DNA of 64,000 bases from Thauera humireducens. GTDB taxonomy: Bacteria > Pseudomonadota > Gammaproteobacteria > Burkholderiales > Rhodocyclaceae. Under the pieces are notes generated by a model. That model was not told the DNA's origin and did no database searches. It worked only from the letters and a program-made list of their open reading frames with translations. The stretch is taken from positions 806,001-870,000 of the forward strand of contig NZ_CP014646.1 of assembly GCF_001051995.2 (NCBI RefSeq), written 5' to 3'. This document shows positions 1 to 12,010 of this stretch, piece after piece (positions within the stretch are counted from its first letter, which is position 1; each line of letters begins with the position of its first letter). A program made the translations under genes and the position numbers.

Positions 1-1
1 C

Positions 2-424
2 GAGACCGGCAAGCCGCTGATCATCCACACGCGCAGTGCGGCTGACGACACCTTGCGCTTGATGCGCGAGGAGAATGCGGGCGAGGCCGGCGGCGTGATG
101 CACTGCTTCACCGAGAGCTGGGACGTGGCGGCCGGTGCGCTGGAACTCGGCTTCTACATTTCTTTCTCAGGCATCGTGACCTTCCGCAACGCGAAGGACC
201 TGAAGGAGGTCGCAAGGCGCGTGCCGCTCGACCGCCTGCTGATCGAGACCGATTCACCCTACCTCGCACCCGTACCCCACCGCGGCAAGACCAATGAGCC
301 GGGCTGGGTGGTGCATGTGGCCGAGGAACTTGCCCGCCTGCGCGACGAGCCGCTGGAAACCATCGCAGCGGCGACCACCGACAACTTTTTCCGCCTGTTC
401 AGCCATGCACAAAGACCTGCCTGA
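2..424 (+). CDS. tatD: TatD family metal-dependent hydrolase (5' end missing)
   Basis: The reading frame is open from the left edge, so the start lies outside the window; about 140 C-terminal residues remain of a family usually near 260. Visible TatD signatures are the metal-binding His in IIHTR, the HCFTE motif, and ETDSPYLAPVPHRGK followed by NEP. Family members are TIM-barrel phosphoesterases with 3'-5' DNA exonuclease or deoxyribonuclease activity, acting in the cytoplasm. The gene overlaps the start of the downstream ankyrin gene by 20 bases, so the two are probably co-transcribed. The family call is firm; the exact paralogue (TatD or YcfH type) cannot be told from this fragment. Confidence 0.93.
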   Translation, partial: ETGKPLIIHTRSAADDTLRLMREENAGEAGGVMHCFTESWDVAAGALELGFYISFSGIVTFRNAKDLKEVARRVPLDRLLIETDSPYLAPVPHRGKTNEPGWVVHVAEELARLRDEPLETIAAATTDNFFRLFSHAQRPA

Positions 425-1124
425 AGTCCGTTCGCCGCGCGTCCGTGCGCGCAACCTGTTCGCAGCAGGCGCGCTCGCGGCCTGCAGCCTGCTGTCGAGT
501 GCGGCGCTGGCCGGCGCCTACGACGATGCGCTGAGCGCGGCCACCTCGGGCGACGCGAGGGCGCTGTCCAGCCTGCTGCAGCGTGGCGTCGACCCTGACA
601 CCGTCGATTCCAACGGCAACACCTTGCTCATCCTGGCCGCGCGAGACGGGCGCACGGACGCAGTGCAGGCCCTGCTGCAGTATCGCGCGAAGATCAACTA
701 CCGCAACGCCGCGGGCGACTCGGCGCTGATGCTGGCGGTGCTGCGCGGCCATGAGGACACCGCCCGTTTCCTCATCAAGGCGGGAGCAGCCCTCAATCAG
801 GAAGGCTGGGCCCCGCTGCACTATGCCGCGTTCGAGGGGCGTGAGGCCTTGCTCGACGATCTGGTTGCGGCCGGAGCAGACGTCAATGCGCCCGCCCCGA
901 ACCAGGCGACGCCCCTGATGCTGGCCGCGCGCAACGGCCACATCGGCTTCGTGCGTCGCCTGCTGGCGAACCCGCGCACCGAGCTCAACGTGCTCAACGA
1001 TGCAGGCCTGTCGGCCGACGCCTGGGCGCTGCAGAACCGCAACACCGACATCGCCGAACTGATCCAGGCCGAGCGCAAGCGTCGCGGCCTGCCGGCGCCG
1101 GCGATCAGGGTCACGATCGAGTAG
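405..1124 (+). CDS. Exported ankyrin repeat protein
   Basis: The 239-residue product begins with a basic stretch (RVRARN) and a hydrophobic segment ending in SSAALA, which reads as a Sec signal peptide cleaved near residue 36. Five ankyrin repeats of about 33 residues fill the rest (roughly residues 55-220), with the usual TPLMLAARNGH-type helices and GADVN-type turns. Ankyrin repeats bind partner proteins; a periplasmic location is inferred from the signal peptide. The ATG at 405 was chosen over upstream in-frame starts because those lie inside tatD and would bury the signal peptide. The 20-base overlap with tatD implies translational coupling. The partner is unknown. Confidence 0.85.
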   Translation: MHKDLPEVRSPRVRARNLFAAGALAACSLLSSAALAGAYDDALSAATSGDARALSSLLQRGVDPDTVDSNGNTLLILAARDGRTDAVQALLQYRAKINYRNAAGDSALMLAVLRGHEDTARFLIKAGAALNQEGWAPLHYAAFEGREALLDDLVAAGADVNAPAPNQATPLMLAARNGHIGFVRRLLANPRTELNVLNDAGLSADAWALQNRNTDIAELIQAERKRRGLPAPAIRVTIE

Positions 1125-1139
1125 GGCAAGGGGCCCCGT

Positions 1140-2594
<1,455 letters not shown>

Positions 2595-2681
2595 GCGCGC
2601 AATTATCAGGCCTGGGACGGCGCACGCCGCGACTTTTCTGGCGACATGCCCGGGCGCATCACATAACGACAAGGAAACAGG

Positions 2682-3023
2682 ATGAGCAGTCTGCCCAAAT
2701 GTCCCGCATGCGGTTCGGAATATACCTACGAGGACGGCGCCAATTACGTCTGTCCCGAATGCGCCCACGAATGGCCGCAGGCCGGCGTCGAGGACGCGGG
2801 CGAGGCGCAGAAGGTGTTCAAGGACGCCAACGGCAACGTGCTGCAGGATGGCGATAGCGTCACCGTGATCAAGGACCTGAAGGTCAAGGGCTCGTCGCTG
2901 GTGGTCAAGGTCGGCACCAAGGTCAAGAACATCCGCCTGGTGGAGGGTGATCACGATATCGACTGCAAGATCGACGGCATCGGCGCGATGAAGCTGAAGT
3001 CGGAGTTCGTGAAGAAGCTGTGA
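2682..3023 (+). CDS. yjdM: Zinc ribbon protein YjdM (PhnA family)
   Basis: The 113-residue protein starts with a four-cysteine zinc ribbon ([13 protein letters not shown] and CPECAHEW), followed by a compact beta-rich domain with [20 protein letters not shown] and [19 protein letters not shown]. This is the full-length YjdM/PhnA family layout. The old name PhnA reflects a location near phosphonate genes in E. coli, not a proven phosphonate activity; the molecular role is not established. A purine-rich ribosome site (AAGGAAACAGG) precedes the ATG. It converges with the DUF429 gene and stands alone. Confidence 0.92.
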   Translation: MSSLPKCPACGSEYTYEDGANYVCPECAHEWPQAGVEDAGEAQKVFKDANGNVLQDGDSVTVIKDLKVKGSSLVVKVGTKVKNIRLVEGDHDIDCKIDGIGAMKLKSEFVKKL

Positions 3024-3069
3024 CGTGCGTTCCGTCGCCCGGCACAGGCAGTGGCGGGCGGCGGAAGGG

Positions 3070-3888
3070 TCAGGCGCCGGCGATCCAGCCTTCGAGCGGG
3101 TCCAGGTCTGGTGGCAATCCGTAGTGCGGTGCGCCTGCGCGGGCGCAGGCGGCGGCCTGCAGCAGTGCGAGGACCGCGTCCAGGCTGTCGCCGCTGGCGT
3201 CCTCGATCAATGCGGTCTGCTGTGCCTGTGTGGCGTGCAGCGCAATGCCTGCGATGCCGTGGCCGGCGCCAATGGCGTCCACGATCCGCGTGCGGGCGGT
3301 GCGCCGTTCGGGCGTCTGCTTGTGCTTGTCGTCGCTCTTGTACGATTCGGCTGTGATGCTGCGTGCGAGCAGGCCGGGGTAGGCCTCCACCGCGAGTCGA
3401 TGCGCGTCCGCCGCATGCACGCCGGGTACGGACAGTCCCGCGGCCAGCAGGCGCGGCACGCCTTCCAGGAACATCAGCCCCACCGGCGGGTTGACCAGCT
3501 TCAGCGGGCTGTGCGAGCGCGCCGGCAGGTCGGTGGCGCGGTGGGCGTAGCGCTTGCCGATCGGGCGCGTTTCACGATAAGCGTCCAGCGCGGCACGGAA
3601 GGCCGTCTTTCCCAGGTGGGCGCAGTATCGGACCAGCTCGGGCCAGGTCGTCGGCCAGCCCAGGTCGACGACTGCCTCGCGGGGCAGGCCGAAGGGAAAG
3701 TCGAAGGCGCCCAGCCATGGACCGGAACGCATCAGCAGGGACTCGAAGGCGGGCCAGTCAACCAGCTTCTCCACCCGCTCGAGGACGACGGTGTCTCCTT
3801 CGAGCCTCCCGAACGCGGCGGTGATCGGCTTGGCCGGACGCGGCGCGGAAGTGAAGTCGACGCCGATCAGCGTCAGCGCGGCTGCCAT
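3070..3888 (-). CDS. DUF429 domain protein (RNase H-like fold predicted)
   Basis: The protein has 272 residues from the ATG at 3888. A GTG at 3900 would add four residues and overlap the upstream gene by eight bases; neither start has a good ribosome site, so the start is uncertain. Conserved acidic positions typical of DUF429 are visible: GVDFTSAP near the N terminus, GAFDFPFGLP, EAYPG, and DASGDSLDAVLAL near the C terminus. The family has been predicted to adopt an RNase H-like nuclease fold, but no substrate is known. It is the last gene of a leftward run after murJ and the deacetylase-like gene. Confidence 0.8.
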   Translation of the reverse strand: MAAALTLIGVDFTSAPRPAKPITAAFGRLEGDTVVLERVEKLVDWPAFESLLMRSGPWLGAFDFPFGLPREAVVDLGWPTTWPELVRYCAHLGKTAFRAALDAYRETRPIGKRYAHRATDLPARSHSPLKLVNPPVGLMFLEGVPRLLAAGLSVPGVHAADAHRLAVEAYPGLLARSITAESYKSDDKHKQTPERRTARTRIVDAIGAGHGIAGIALHATQAQQTALIEDASGDSLDAVLALLQAAACARAGAPHYGLPPDLDPLEGWIAGA

Positions 3889-3892
3889 CGGT

Positions 3893-4813
3893 TCAGGCAC
3901 CGTCGCGCAGCAGACGGGCTGCCGTCGTGACGGTGTTGACGTGGATCGTCACGGTGTCGTCGATCGGCTCCGCATAGCCGCCCGCCATGGCGATCGCGAC
4001 CGGCACGCCGGCGTCGCGACAGGCGGCCAGCACGCGCTCGTCGCGCAGGCGCAGGCCGTCGATGCTGAGCGCGAGGCGTCCGAGGCGGTCGCCGGCATAG
4101 GGGTCGGCGCCGGCGAGATAGATCACCAGCTCGGGCTGCGCGCGCTCGAAGACGCTCTGCAGGGCTGCGTCCAGTGCCGTCAGATAGGCGGCGTCGCCGG
4201 TCTCGTCGGGTAGCTCGATGTCGAGGTCGCTCGTCTGCTTGCGGAAGGGGAAGTTCTTGGCGCCGTGCAGGCTGCAGGTGAAGACTTCGGGCTCGTCGGC
4301 GAGGATGGCCGCGGTGCCGTCACCCTGATGCACGTCGCAATCGACGATGGCCACCCGGCGCACGCGGTGTTCGGCGCGCATGGCCAGCGCGGCGATCGCC
4401 GCATCGTTGAAGACGCAGAATCCGGAGCCGAAATCGCGATGGGCGTGATGCGTGCCGCCGGCCAGGTTCACTGCGCAGGCCGTGCCGCCGTCGCGTGCGA
4501 GGGCACTGCGACAGGCTGCGAGGGTGGCGCCGGCCGAGCGGCGCGAGCGCTCCACCATGGCGGGCGACCATGGAAAGCCGATGCGCCGAACTTCGGCGGC
4601 GTCGAGCGTGCCGCGGGCGACCCGCTGCAGATAGGCGGGGTCATGCGCGCGCAGGATGGCGTCGTCGCTCGCCGCATCGGGTACGCAGAAATCCGCTTCG
4701 GCGAATGCGCCGCTGGCGAGCAGGCGACTGCGCAGGCGGGCGTACTTTTCCATCGGAAAGCGGTGGCCTTCGGGCAGCGGCAAGACGAAGTGGTCGGCGT
4801 AGTAGAGCTTCAT
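3893..4813 (-). CDS. Histone deacetylase-like / acetoin-utilization (AcuC) family amidohydrolase
   Basis: The 306-residue protein shows the arginase/deacetylase fold motifs of class II-like deacetylases: GGTHHAHRDFGSGFC with tandem His at 122-123, VDCDVHQGDGTA supplying zinc ligands Asp and His at 160 and 162, and the third ligand in AGADPYAGDRLGRL. These enzymes remove acyl groups from lysine or small amines with a catalytic zinc. Bacterial members include AcuC, which deacetylates acetyl-CoA synthetase, so a link with acs at 31.4 kb is conceivable but not shown. It lies 31 bases downstream of murJ in the same direction. Confidence 0.88.
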   Translation of the reverse strand: MKLYYADHFVLPLPEGHRFPMEKYARLRSRLLASGAFAEADFCVPDAASDDAILRAHDPAYLQRVARGTLDAAEVRRIGFPWSPAMVERSRRSAGATLAACRSALARDGGTACAVNLAGGTHHAHRDFGSGFCVFNDAAIAALAMRAEHRVRRVAIVDCDVHQGDGTAAILADEPEVFTCSLHGAKNFPFRKQTSDLDIELPDETGDAAYLTALDAALQSVFERAQPELVIYLAGADPYAGDRLGRLALSIDGLRLRDERVLAACRDAGVPVAIAMAGGYAEPIDDTVTIHVNTVTTAARLLRDGA

Positions 4814-4844
4814 GGTGGGGATGCGGGGTCCGGGTGCGTGCCGC

Positions 4845-6380
4845 TCAGGCGCCCCGACGGCGGAAATCGCGCAGACGGAAACCCAGCGCGAACAGCGTGG
4901 CGAAGTAGGCGAGCGCGCCGCCACCGACCACGGCGGCGAGGCGCAGGCCGCGTTCGAGCCCGCCGATCTCGACCCACAGCCGGTCCGGCCCGGCGCCGAA
5001 CCACAGCACGCAGCCCATGACCGCGAGCGCTGCCAGCAGCTTCAGCGCAAACGCAATCCAGCCGGCTCGCGGCACATACACCTCGCGCCGGCGCAGACCG
5101 CGATACAGCAGTGCCGCGTTGAGACACGAGGCCAGGCCGATCGCCAGCGCCAGTCCTGCGTGGCGCAGCGGCACCACGAAGGCGAGGTTCATCAGCTGCG
5201 TCGCGGCGAGTGTGATGAGGGCGATCTTCACCGGCGTGCGGATGTCCTGGCGGGCATAGAAGCCGGGCGCCAGCACTTTCACCAGGATCAGGCCCGTGAG
5301 GCCGACGCTGTAGGCGATCAGCGCGCTGCGCGTGTGCATGACGTCGTCGGCACCGAAGGCGCCGTAGTTGAACAGCGTCGCCACCAGGGGCACGGCCAGC
5401 AGCGCGAGGCCGAGCGCCGCGGGCAGCGTCAGCATCAGCGTCAGGCGCAGGCCCCAGTCGAGCAGCGAGGAAAACTCCTGTGCCTTGTCGTCGGCATGGA
5501 GCTTCGACAGGCTGGGCAGCAGGATCGTGCCGAGCGCGACGCCGAGCAGGCCAGCGGGGAATTCCATCAGCCGGTCGGCGTAGTAAAGCCAGGACACGCT
5601 GCCGCTCTCGAGGAAGGACGCGAAGATCGTGTTGATCAGCAGCGAGATCTGGCTGACTGACACGCCAAGGACGGCCGGCGCCATCAGCTTCATCACGCGG
5701 CGCACGCCCGGGTCCGACAGGTTGAGGTCGAAACGCGGCAGCATGCCGATCTTCCACAGCGGGCGGACCTGGAGCAGCAGCTGCAGCAGGCCGCCGAGGA
5801 AGACCGCCCAGGCCAGCGCCAGCACCGGCGGATCGAAGTAGGGCACGGCGAACAGCGCCATGCCGATGAAGGCCAGGTTCAGCAGCACTGGCGTGAAGGC
5901 TGGAATCGCGAAGCGGCTCCAGGTGTTGAGTACCCCGCCCGCCAGTGCGACAAGGGACATGAAGAAGATGTAGGGGAAGGTGATGCGCGTGAGTTCGACG
6001 GTGAGTTCGAACTTGCCAGGGTCGCCCGAGAAGCCGGGCGCCGAGACATAGATGATCAGCGGCGCGGCGAGCGCACCGAGGGCCGCCACGACGGCGACGA
6101 CGAGCCCGAGCAGGGTGGCGACGCGGTTGATCAGGGTGTGGGTGGCGTCCGGCCCCTGCTTGTTCTTGTACTCGGCCAGGATCGGGACGAAAGCCTGGGA
6201 AAATGCGCCTTCGGCGAACATGCGGCGCAGCAGGTTCGGCAGGCGGAAGGCAACGAAGAAGGCGTCGGTCGCCATGCCGGCGCCGAAGGCGCGGGCGATG
6301 ACGAAGTCGCGCACGAAGCCGAGGATGCGGGACAGCAGGGTCATGCCGCTCACGGTGGCGAGGGCGCGCAGCAGGTTCAT
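4845..6380 (-). CDS. murJ: Lipid II flippase MurJ
   Basis: At 511 residues this matches the usual MurJ length. The N terminus ([20 protein letters not shown]) and the conserved loop [20 protein letters not shown] are diagnostic, followed by about 14 hydrophobic segments. MurJ flips the peptidoglycan precursor lipid II across the inner membrane. The ATG at 6380 is used because upstream in-frame codons give a poor extension. It is divergent from rpsT, an arrangement common in beta- and gammaproteobacteria, and heads a leftward run with the deacetylase-like and DUF429 genes. Confidence 0.96.
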   Translation of the reverse strand: MNLLRALATVSGMTLLSRILGFVRDFVIARAFGAGMATDAFFVAFRLPNLLRRMFAEGAFSQAFVPILAEYKNKQGPDATHTLINRVATLLGLVVAVVAALGALAAPLIIYVSAPGFSGDPGKFELTVELTRITFPYIFFMSLVALAGGVLNTWSRFAIPAFTPVLLNLAFIGMALFAVPYFDPPVLALAWAVFLGGLLQLLLQVRPLWKIGMLPRFDLNLSDPGVRRVMKLMAPAVLGVSVSQISLLINTIFASFLESGSVSWLYYADRLMEFPAGLLGVALGTILLPSLSKLHADDKAQEFSSLLDWGLRLTLMLTLPAALGLALLAVPLVATLFNYGAFGADDVMHTRSALIAYSVGLTGLILVKVLAPGFYARQDIRTPVKIALITLAATQLMNLAFVVPLRHAGLALAIGLASCLNAALLYRGLRRREVYVPRAGWIAFALKLLAALAVMGCVLWFGAGPDRLWVEIGGLERGLRLAAVVGGGALAYFATLFALGFRLRDFRRRGA

Positions 6381-6488
6381 GCGGTGTACGGGAAGGATGA
6401 GGTGGGCCGTTGGCGGCAAGGCTCGCATGATAGCCGGGCACTACGGTCACTGTAAGTCGAGACACTATCGCCGGGTCGCAAATCGTGC

Positions 6489-6517
6489 TTGCGTTCGCTG
6501 CGCGGCGTCGTTAGAAT
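6489..6517 (+). promoter_or_regulatory. Sigma-70 type promoter of rpsT
   Basis: A -35 hexamer TTGCGT (6489-6494) and a -10 hexamer TAGAAT (6512-6517) are separated by exactly 17 bases, 40 bases before the rpsT start. Both match the vegetative consensus at most positions, as expected for a ribosomal protein gene. Confidence 0.6.
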
Positions 6518-6557
6518 CGCGGGCTTTCCAGAACCATTCAATAACGGAATCACATCT

Positions 6558-6824
6558 ATGGCCAACTCGGCACAAGCTCGCAAGCGCGCCCGCCAGGCAG
6601 TCAAGTCTCGCGCCCACAACGCCAGCCTTCGTTCCCGCCTGCGTACCGCGATCAAGGCCGTGCGCAAGGCCATCGTGGGTGGCGACAAGGCGGCGGCTCA
6701 GTCGGTCTTTCGCACCTCGATGAGCACCATTGACAGCATCGCCGACAAGAAGATCATCCACAAGAACAAGGCTGCCCGTCACAAGAGCCGCCTGTCGGCC
6801 GCCGTCAAGGCGATGGCTGCCTGA
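6558..6824 (+). CDS. rpsT: 30S ribosomal protein S20
   Basis: The 88-residue highly basic protein begins [18 protein letters not shown] and ends with [18 protein letters not shown], the standard S20 sequence that binds 16S rRNA at the base of the 30S body. Longer in-frame starts exist upstream but the ATG at 6558 gives the canonical N terminus. It is a single-gene unit, with its own promoter at 6489-6517 and a strong terminator right behind it. Confidence 0.99.
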   Translation: MANSAQARKRARQAVKSRAHNASLRSRLRTAIKAVRKAIVGGDKAAAQSVFRTSMSTIDSIADKKIIHKNKAARHKSRLSAAVKAMAA

Positions 6825-6861
6825 TCTTGCGTGATCCTTGCCGCAGCCAAGGCTGCGCTCG

Positions 6862-6892
6862 AAGAAAAAGCGACCTGCGGGTCGCTTTTTTT
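6862..6892 (+). terminator. Rho-independent terminator of rpsT
   Basis: The stem GCGACC (6870-6875) pairs with GGTCGC (6880-6885) around a four-base loop. It is flanked by an A run on the left and a run of seven T on the right, so the stem can extend with A-T pairs. Confidence 0.85.
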
Positions 6893-6945
6893 CTGCCTGC
6901 GCCGGTGGTGTGTCTTGCTGGGTTGGCTGAATCGAGGTGGCTGCG

Positions 6946-7236
6946 TCAGAGCGGCGCGTCACCCATCCAGTCGATCTGGAGGTCGTTGTCCTTCGCGAAG
7001 TTGATCATGAACTTGTAGGCCATCGGCTCGATGTCGTAGAGCCGGGCGTCGACCAGGACGGTCTTGTCGCCCTTGAGCGTGCAGCCGGGGCGCACATAGG
7101 GTGAATACATCATGCGATGGTCGGCGCCGAAGGCCGACATGATGCCGCAAAGGCGATCGGCCCAGTCGCTTGGGCGGAATTTCTTCCCGTCATTGGTGAT
7201 GCCGACGATGATGAAATTTTCGATCTTCTGAGTCAT
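6946..7236 (-). CDS. DUF3579 domain protein
   Basis: The 96-residue soluble protein contains IIVGITNDGKKFRPSDWADR and RMMYSPYVRPG, which I recognise as the DUF3579 family, restricted mostly to betaproteobacteria and often next to argD/argF as here. No catalytic motif is visible and no function is known. It is transcribed away from argD, leaving a 234-base divergent intergenic region. Confidence 0.8.
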   Translation of the reverse strand: MTQKIENFIIVGITNDGKKFRPSDWADRLCGIMSAFGADHRMMYSPYVRPGCTLKGDKTVLVDARLYDIEPMAYKFMINFAKDNDLQIDWMGDAPL

Positions 7237-7340
7237 TTCTTGCGCCCTGGCTGCCGAGGAGGTGCTCAGTGCGCGCAGGCCAGCGGGCGGCGCCCAAAGC
7301 GGGGCGCATTCTAGCAGAAATCGGGCCTGCTGAAGGTCAT

Positions 7341-7379
7341 GTACAAGACTTCGCTGCGGGTCGGTCGCCTGTACAGGAC
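7341..7379. promoter_or_regulatory. Pair of direct repeats upstream of argD (possible operator)
   Basis: GTACAAGAC at 7341-7349 recurs as GTACAGGAC at 7371-7379, spaced exactly 30 bases apart, close to three helical turns. The pair lies 90-130 bases before argD in the divergent argD/DUF3579 region. A regulator site is a guess from spacing only; the repeats do not look like a canonical ARG box. Confidence 0.25.
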
Positions 7380-7470
7380 CGGCGATTTTGGCTTAAGATC
7401 CCCACTCATTTGAGCACGGCGGCGACGGCCGCCGTGCACGTTTACAGCGTCGTTTCGATCGAGGTACAGC

Positions 7471-8646
7471 ATGTCCCATGTCATGAACACCTACGCCCGG
7501 CTGCCCATCGCGTTCACGCATGGCGAAGGTGTCTGGATGTACGACGAGACCGGCAAGCGCTATCTCGACGCTCTGTCCGGTATTGCCGTCAATACCCTCG
7601 GCCACAACCATCCGCGGCTGGTCAAGGCGATTGCCGATCAGGCTGGCAAGCTCATTCACACCTCGAATCTTTACCGCATTCCGCTGCAGGAACAGCTCTC
7701 CGACCGCATCGCCGAGACCTCCGGCATGGACGAGGTGTTCTTCTGCAACTCGGGCTGCGAAGCCAATGAGGCCGCGATCAAGCTCGCGCGCATGTACGGG
7801 CACAAGAAGGGCATCGAACTGCCGCACATCATCGTCATGGAGAGCGCCTTCCACGGCCGCACCATGGCGACGCTGTCGGCCACCGGCAACCGCAAGGCAC
7901 AGGCCGGCTTCGAACCGCTGGTGCAGGGCTTCATCCGTGTGCCGTACAAGGATATCGACGCCATCCGCAAGATTGCCGAGCACGACCACTCGGTCGTCGC
8001 GGTGATGCTGGAGATGATCCAGGGCGAGGGCGGGGTCAATGTGGCCGACGAGACCTTCCAGCGCGAGTTGCGGGCCCTGTGCGACGACAAGGGCTGGCTG
8101 ATGATGTGCGACGAGGTGCAGTGCGGCATGGGGCGTACCGGCAAGTGGTACGGCTGGCAACACGCCGGCACCAAGCCCGATGTGATGACGCTGGCCAAGG
8201 GGCTGGCCTCGGGCGTGCCGATCGGCGCCTGCGTGACGTCCGGCAAGGCCGCAGGACTGTTCGGGCCAGGCAACCACGGCTCCACCTTCGGCGGCAACCC
8301 GCTGGCTTGCGCTGCCGGTCTTGCGACCTTCGACGCCATCGTCGACGAAAAGCTGATGGACAACGCGCTGGCAATCGGCGACCAGATCCGCAAGGGCATG
8401 GCCGAGGCGCTCGCCGGCGTTGCCGGTGTGGTCGATATCCGTGGGCGCGGCCTGATGATCGGCATCGAGCTCGATCGTCCCTGCGGCGGGCTGATGGCAC
8501 GTGCCGCCGAGCAGGGGCTGCTGCTCAGCGTCACGGCCGACCGCGTCATCCGCCTGCTGCCGGCACTGACCTTCACCGCAGAGGAGGCACGGACCCTGGT
8601 GGGCATGCTGGCGCCCATGGTGCGCGACTTCCTCGCGAACGGCTAA
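7471..8646 (+). CDS. argD: Acetylornithine aminotransferase
   Basis: This 391-residue class III PLP aminotransferase converts N-acetylglutamate semialdehyde and glutamate to N-acetylornithine in arginine synthesis. The PLP lysine is K243 in TLAKGLASGVPIGA, and the cofactor Asp lies in MCDEVQCGMGRTG at 212-224. SGCEANEAAIKLAR and FHGRTMATLSATG are typical of ArgD. Another ATG four codons in could also serve as start. It is separated from argF by ten bases, so argD-argF form one transcript, probably running on to argG. Confidence 0.96.
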   Translation: MSHVMNTYARLPIAFTHGEGVWMYDETGKRYLDALSGIAVNTLGHNHPRLVKAIADQAGKLIHTSNLYRIPLQEQLSDRIAETSGMDEVFFCNSGCEANEAAIKLARMYGHKKGIELPHIIVMESAFHGRTMATLSATGNRKAQAGFEPLVQGFIRVPYKDIDAIRKIAEHDHSVVAVMLEMIQGEGGVNVADETFQRELRALCDDKGWLMMCDEVQCGMGRTGKWYGWQHAGTKPDVMTLAKGLASGVPIGACVTSGKAAGLFGPGNHGSTFGGNPLACAAGLATFDAIVDEKLMDNALAIGDQIRKGMAEALAGVAGVVDIRGRGLMIGIELDRPCGGLMARAAEQGLLLSVTADRVIRLLPALTFTAEEARTLVGMLAPMVRDFLANG

Positions 8647-8656
8647 GGATCTGCCT

Positions 8657-9580
8657 ATGACTTCCATCAAGCATTACCTGCAGTTCAAGGACTTCACGCG
8701 CGAGGAATACGACTACGTGTTCGAGCGCGCGAAGTGGATCAAGGACAAGTTCAAGCGCTACGAGCCTTACCACCCGCTGTTCGACCGCACGCTGGTGATG
8801 ATCTTCGAAAAGGCGAGCACCCGAACCCGCCTGTCCTTCGAGGCAGGCATGCACCAGTTGGGCGGCTCGGCCATCTACCTCAACACCCGCGATTCGCAGC
8901 TCGGGCGTGGCGAACCGGTGGAGGATGCGGGGCAGGTGATCTCGCGCATGAGCGACCTGGTGATGATCCGCACCTTCGAGCAGGACATCGTCGAGCGCTT
9001 TGCCGCCAATTCGCGTGTGCCGGTCATCAACGGCCTGACCAACGAATACCATCCGTGCCAGATCCTGGCCGACATCTTCACCTTCATCGAGCATCGTGGC
9101 TCGATCCAGGGCAAGACGGTGGCCTGGGTCGGTGACAGCAACAACATGTGCAACACCTGGCTGCAGGCGGCCGAAGTGCTGGACTTCAACGTCCACGTAT
9201 CGACCCCGCCGGGCTACGAGGTCGAACCCGAGCGCGCAGGGCTTTACGGCACCGGCCACTTCGAGCAGTTCGCCGACCCGATGGATGCCTGCCGCGGCGC
9301 CGATCTGGTGACCACGGACGTGTGGACCTCGATGGGTTTCGAGGCCGAGAACGAGGCGCGCATGAAGGCTTTCGCCGACTGGTGCGTGGATGCCGAGATG
9401 ATGTCGGTGGCCAACAAGGACGCGGTCTTCATGCACTGCCTGCCTGCGCACCGCGGCGAGGAAGTGACCGCCGAAGTCATGGATGGACCGCAGTCGGTGG
9501 TGTGGGACGAGGCCGAGAATCGCCTCCACGCACAGAAGGCCCTGATGGAATACCTGATGCTCGGGCAGATCAAGGTCTGA
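8657..9580 (+). CDS. argF: Ornithine carbamoyltransferase
   Basis: The 307-residue enzyme forms citrulline from ornithine and carbamoyl phosphate. The carbamoyl phosphate loop STRTR is at 54-58, followed by HPCQILAD, the ornithine-binding SMG-type loop (TSMGFE) and the active-site [10 protein letters not shown]. Length and motifs match anabolic ArgF. It sits ten bases after argD and 71 bases before argG. Confidence 0.97.
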   Translation: MTSIKHYLQFKDFTREEYDYVFERAKWIKDKFKRYEPYHPLFDRTLVMIFEKASTRTRLSFEAGMHQLGGSAIYLNTRDSQLGRGEPVEDAGQVISRMSDLVMIRTFEQDIVERFAANSRVPVINGLTNEYHPCQILADIFTFIEHRGSIQGKTVAWVGDSNNMCNTWLQAAEVLDFNVHVSTPPGYEVEPERAGLYGTGHFEQFADPMDACRGADLVTTDVWTSMGFEAENEARMKAFADWCVDAEMMSVANKDAVFMHCLPAHRGEEVTAEVMDGPQSVVWDEAENRLHAQKALMEYLMLGQIKV

Positions 9581-9651
9581 TCCGGTCCGGCGACATTTAC
9601 GGTGCGCACGGGCGTGCGCGCCGGCAACACAGCAGAAAACAGGAAAACAGC

Positions 9652-10881
<1,230 letters not shown>

Positions 10882-10920
10882 GGAAGCGGCTCAAGTCGCA
10901 AAGCTCTTTGGAAACCGGTG

Positions 10921-11151
10921 ATGGACAACGAGATACTGATCTTCGGCCTGACGATGGCCGAGTTCGAGGACATTTCACTCAAGGTCTGCTTCACGGCCCT
11001 GATCCTCTACATGTTGTTCATCATCGGCAACCTCGCCAAGGAGTCCAAGGCGGGCAAGTACGGCGCGATGTGGATGTTCATCGGCCTCGGCCTGGGCTTC
11101 ATCGGCTTCGTCGCCAAGGGCTTCATCCAGAGGCTGCTTGGAATCGAATAG
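10921..11151 (+). CDS. DUF2788 small membrane protein
   Basis: The 76-residue protein has two hydrophobic helices (around residues 21-38 and 51-70) separated by a short basic loop, and no catalytic motif. Length and the [20 protein letters not shown] start fit the DUF2788 family. A GTG immediately before the ATG could be the start instead. It begins 39 bases after argG and is followed 14 bases later by ppnP, so it probably lies in the arginine transcript, though no functional link is known. Confidence 0.72.
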   Translation: MDNEILIFGLTMAEFEDISLKVCFTALILYMLFIIGNLAKESKAGKYGAMWMFIGLGLGFIGFVAKGFIQRLLGIE

Positions 11152-11165
11152 AAAAGGATCGTTTG

Positions 11166-11489
11166 ATGAGCATCACCGAAAAGCTCGACGGCGTGGCCGT
11201 CACCACCAAGGCCAACGTCTATTTCGACGGCAAGTGCGTCAGCCACAGCGTCCGTTTCGCCGACGGCACGGGGAAGTCGGTCGGGGTGATCCTGCCGGCT
11301 GCGCTGACCTTCAATACCGGCGCGCCCGAAGTCATGGAAGGCGTGGCAGGCAGCTGCCGCGTCCGCCTCAAGGGTGAGGCGGAATGGAAGACCTACGGCG
11401 CCGGCGAGTCCTTCGACGTGCCGGGCAACTCGAGCTTCGACATCGAAGTGTCGGGCGAGCCGTATCACTACATCTGCCACTTCGGCTGA
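11166..11489 (+). CDS. ppnP: Pyrimidine/purine nucleoside phosphorylase PpnP
   Basis: The 107-residue cupin-like protein matches the PpnP (YaiE, former DUF1255) family: [35 protein letters not shown] and [14 protein letters not shown] are all conserved. The E. coli homologue (94 residues) phosphorolyses a broad range of nucleosides to base and ribose 1-phosphate. The ATG at 11166 is chosen over in-frame upstream codons because those fall inside argG and DUF2788. It lies in a close rightward string with DUF2788 and yajQ. Confidence 0.92.
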   Translation: MSITEKLDGVAVTTKANVYFDGKCVSHSVRFADGTGKSVGVILPAALTFNTGAPEVMEGVAGSCRVRLKGEAEWKTYGAGESFDVPGNSSFDIEVSGEPYHYICHFG

Positions 11490-11510
11490 GCACGCGGGAG
11501 GAGGGGAGCG

Positions 11511-11996
11511 ATGCCGTCATTCGACATCATGTCCGAGGTCGATCAGCCCTCGCTGCGCAACGCGGTGGAGCAGGCGAACCGCAAGATCGATGGCCGCCAC
11601 GACTTCAAGGGCACCAGCGCCAAGATCGAACATGCCGAGAAACTGCTCACCCTCTACGGTGACAGCGATTTCCAGCTCGACCAGATCAAGACCATCCTGC
11701 TGCCCGAGATGACCAAGAAGAACGTCGACGTCCGCTGCCTCGACTACGGCGACGTGCAGAAGATCTCCGGCAACAAGGTCAAGCAGGAAGTGAAGGTGCG
11801 CGTCGGCGTCGATCAGGATCTGGCGAAGAAGATCGTCAAGCTGTTGAAGGACAGCAAGATGAAGGTGCAGGCTGCCATCCAGGGCGACGCCGTGCGCGTG
11901 TCCGGCGCCAAGCGTGATGTCCTGCAGGAGGCGATTGCGCTGGTGAAGAAGCAGATCACCGACTTTCCGCTGCAGTACGGCAACTTCCGGGATTGA
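11511..11996 (+). CDS. yajQ: YajQ family nucleotide-binding protein
   Basis: This 161-residue protein has the full YajQ/UPF0234 sequence: [19 protein letters not shown] at the start, [14 protein letters not shown], and the end [16 protein letters not shown]. The fold is two tandem RNA-binding-like domains; homologues bind cyclic di-GMP or nucleic acid and nucleotides. In this window, with at least two cyclic di-GMP enzymes, a second-messenger role is possible but not shown. It follows ppnP by 21 bases with a GGGAGGAGGGG-type ribosome site. Confidence 0.95.
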   Translation: MPSFDIMSEVDQPSLRNAVEQANRKIDGRHDFKGTSAKIEHAEKLLTLYGDSDFQLDQIKTILLPEMTKKNVDVRCLDYGDVQKISGNKVKQEVKVRVGVDQDLAKKIVKLLKDSKMKVQAAIQGDAVRVSGAKRDVLQEAIALVKKQITDFPLQYGNFRD

Positions 11997-12010
11997 CTGC
12001 CTCGTAACCG

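Noticed and set aside
2595..2954. A 120-residue N-terminal extension of dbpA
   Set aside because: It is antisense to yjdM and does not resemble any DbpA extension; the ATG at 2594 gives a normal start.
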